This document shows positions 7,492-7,936 of a stretch of 7,936 nt of DNA, piece after piece; positions within the stretch are counted from its first letter, which is position 1, and each line of letters begins with the position of its first letter. A program made the translations under genes and the position numbers. Under the pieces are notes generated by a model. The model did not search any database and was not told where the DNA came from. It saw only the letters and a program-made list of their open reading frames with translations. Source of the stretch: Anaerolineaceae bacterium UBA6086 (lineage in GTDB: Bacteria > Chloroflexota > Anaerolineae > Anaerolineales > Anaerolineaceae); NCBI GenBank assembly GCA_002436005.1, contig DIXG01000091.1:1-7936 (forward strand), read 5' to 3'.

Positions 7492-7936
7492 ATGACAAAC
7501 GACCTGGCACCTTTTTTCTCCCCCAAAGGTGTGGCAATCATCGGTGCTTCGACCAATCCTAAAAAATTAAGTCATGGAATTCTGAAGAATCTGACTCTCT
7601 ATGGCTATCAGGGAGGAATCTATCCGATCAACCCGAAAGCTGATCAAATCCTTGGCATGAAGGCCTATGTCGATGTTGTGGATGTGCCGGACCCGGTTGA
7701 TTTGGCGGTGGTGGTGCTGCCGGCTGGGATGACGCCAGATGTGCTGCAGGCGTGTGGCAAGCGGGGGATCAGGGCGGTGATCATCATTTCGGGTGGATTT
7801 CGCGAAGTGGGTGGCAGCGGTGCAGCACTGGAGGTGGAATGTCTTCAAATTGCGCAATCTTACAACATGCGCCTGATCGGACCGAACTGCGTGGGTACCG
7901 TTGATTTGCATACTGGACTGAACACAACCTTTATTG
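7492..7936 (+). CDS. NDP-forming acyl/acetyl-CoA synthetase, CoA-binding N-terminal part (cut by the right edge)
   Basis: The first 148 codons show the CoA-binding Rossmann domain of the ADP-forming acetyl-CoA synthetase / succinyl-CoA ligase alpha family. GVAIIGAS (13-20) is the glycine-rich nucleotide-type loop. It is followed by YPINPK, VDLAVVVLPA and VIIISGGF, and by GPNCVG (130-135), the conserved GPNC signature. Such enzymes interconvert acyl-CoA plus ADP and phosphate with acid plus ATP, and are common in anaerobic fermenters. The catalytic His and the ATP-grasp region lie outside the window. A Pat-type protein acetyltransferase, which carries the same N-terminal domain with an added GNAT domain, cannot be excluded. 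The ATG is supported by a well-spaced AGGA and an upstream TATAAT. The gene diverges from the repair operon, and no functional link between the two is evident. Confidence 0.9.
   Translation, partial: MTNDLAPFFSPKGVAIIGASTNPKKLSHGILKNLTLYGYQGGIYPINPKADQILGMKAYVDVVDVPDPVDLAVVVLPAGMTPDVLQACGKRGIRAVIIISGGFREVGGSGAALEVECLQIAQSYNMRLIGPNCVGTVDLHTGLNTTFI

Noticed and set aside
7454..7495. 13-codon plus-strand reading frame (ATG at 7454) whose TGA overlaps the synthetase ATG as ATGA, a possible leader peptide.
   Set aside because: It has no well-placed Shine-Dalgarno, and its ATG lies only 2-3 bases after the predicted transcript start. It shows no attenuator-like codon run; the overlap is probably chance.

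Overview
The window (7,936 bases, GC slightly above half by eye) looks like bacterial chromosome, not a phage or plasmid. Almost all of it is one minus-strand operon with four tightly overlapping genes (positions 7391 down to 1). A short divergent promoter region follows (7392-7491), and then the start of a plus-strand metabolic gene (7492 to the right edge). The gene style fits Chloroflexota, perhaps Anaerolineae: a UvrD-type helicase with an EDEAQDSS Walker B, a RecJ with DFDVDG, and an NDP-forming acyl-CoA synthetase. This placement is inferred from recalled family resemblance and is uncertain.

The operon, in transcription order, has four genes. (1) A 709-residue protein with an SF1 helicase fold: its Walker A is intact, but its Walker B lacks the catalytic Glu and motif V is lost, so it resembles the AddB/RecC type of pseudo-helicase. 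(2) A 746-residue UvrD/AddA-like helicase with all SF1A motifs and no nuclease domain. (3) A 279-residue PD-(D/E)XK nuclease with the four-cysteine Fe-S signature of AddB, Cas4 and Dna2. (4) RecJ, the 5'-3' single-strand exonuclease, cut off by the left edge. Junctions are GTGA (4-base overlap), ATGA (4-base overlap) and TGATG (1-base overlap), so the four genes are probably translationally coupled.

Read together, genes 1-3 look like a split AddAB/RecBCD-type end-resection machine. The parts that AddAB fuses into two polypeptides (active helicase, inactive helicase, Fe-S nuclease) are here encoded as three, with RecJ as a fourth co-expressed resection enzyme. The nuclease ends in a strongly acidic tail finishing in EEIEF, which resembles the SSB C-terminal tip that recruits RecJ in other bacteria.

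The 100-base divergent region carries a perfect TATAAT on each strand. The minus-strand one sits so close to the ATG of gene 1 that transcription would start at or beside the start codon, suggesting a leaderless mRNA. The plus-strand one drives the acyl-CoA synthetase gene, which has an ordinary Shine-Dalgarno. No tRNA, rRNA, CRISPR, insertion sequence or clear terminator was seen.
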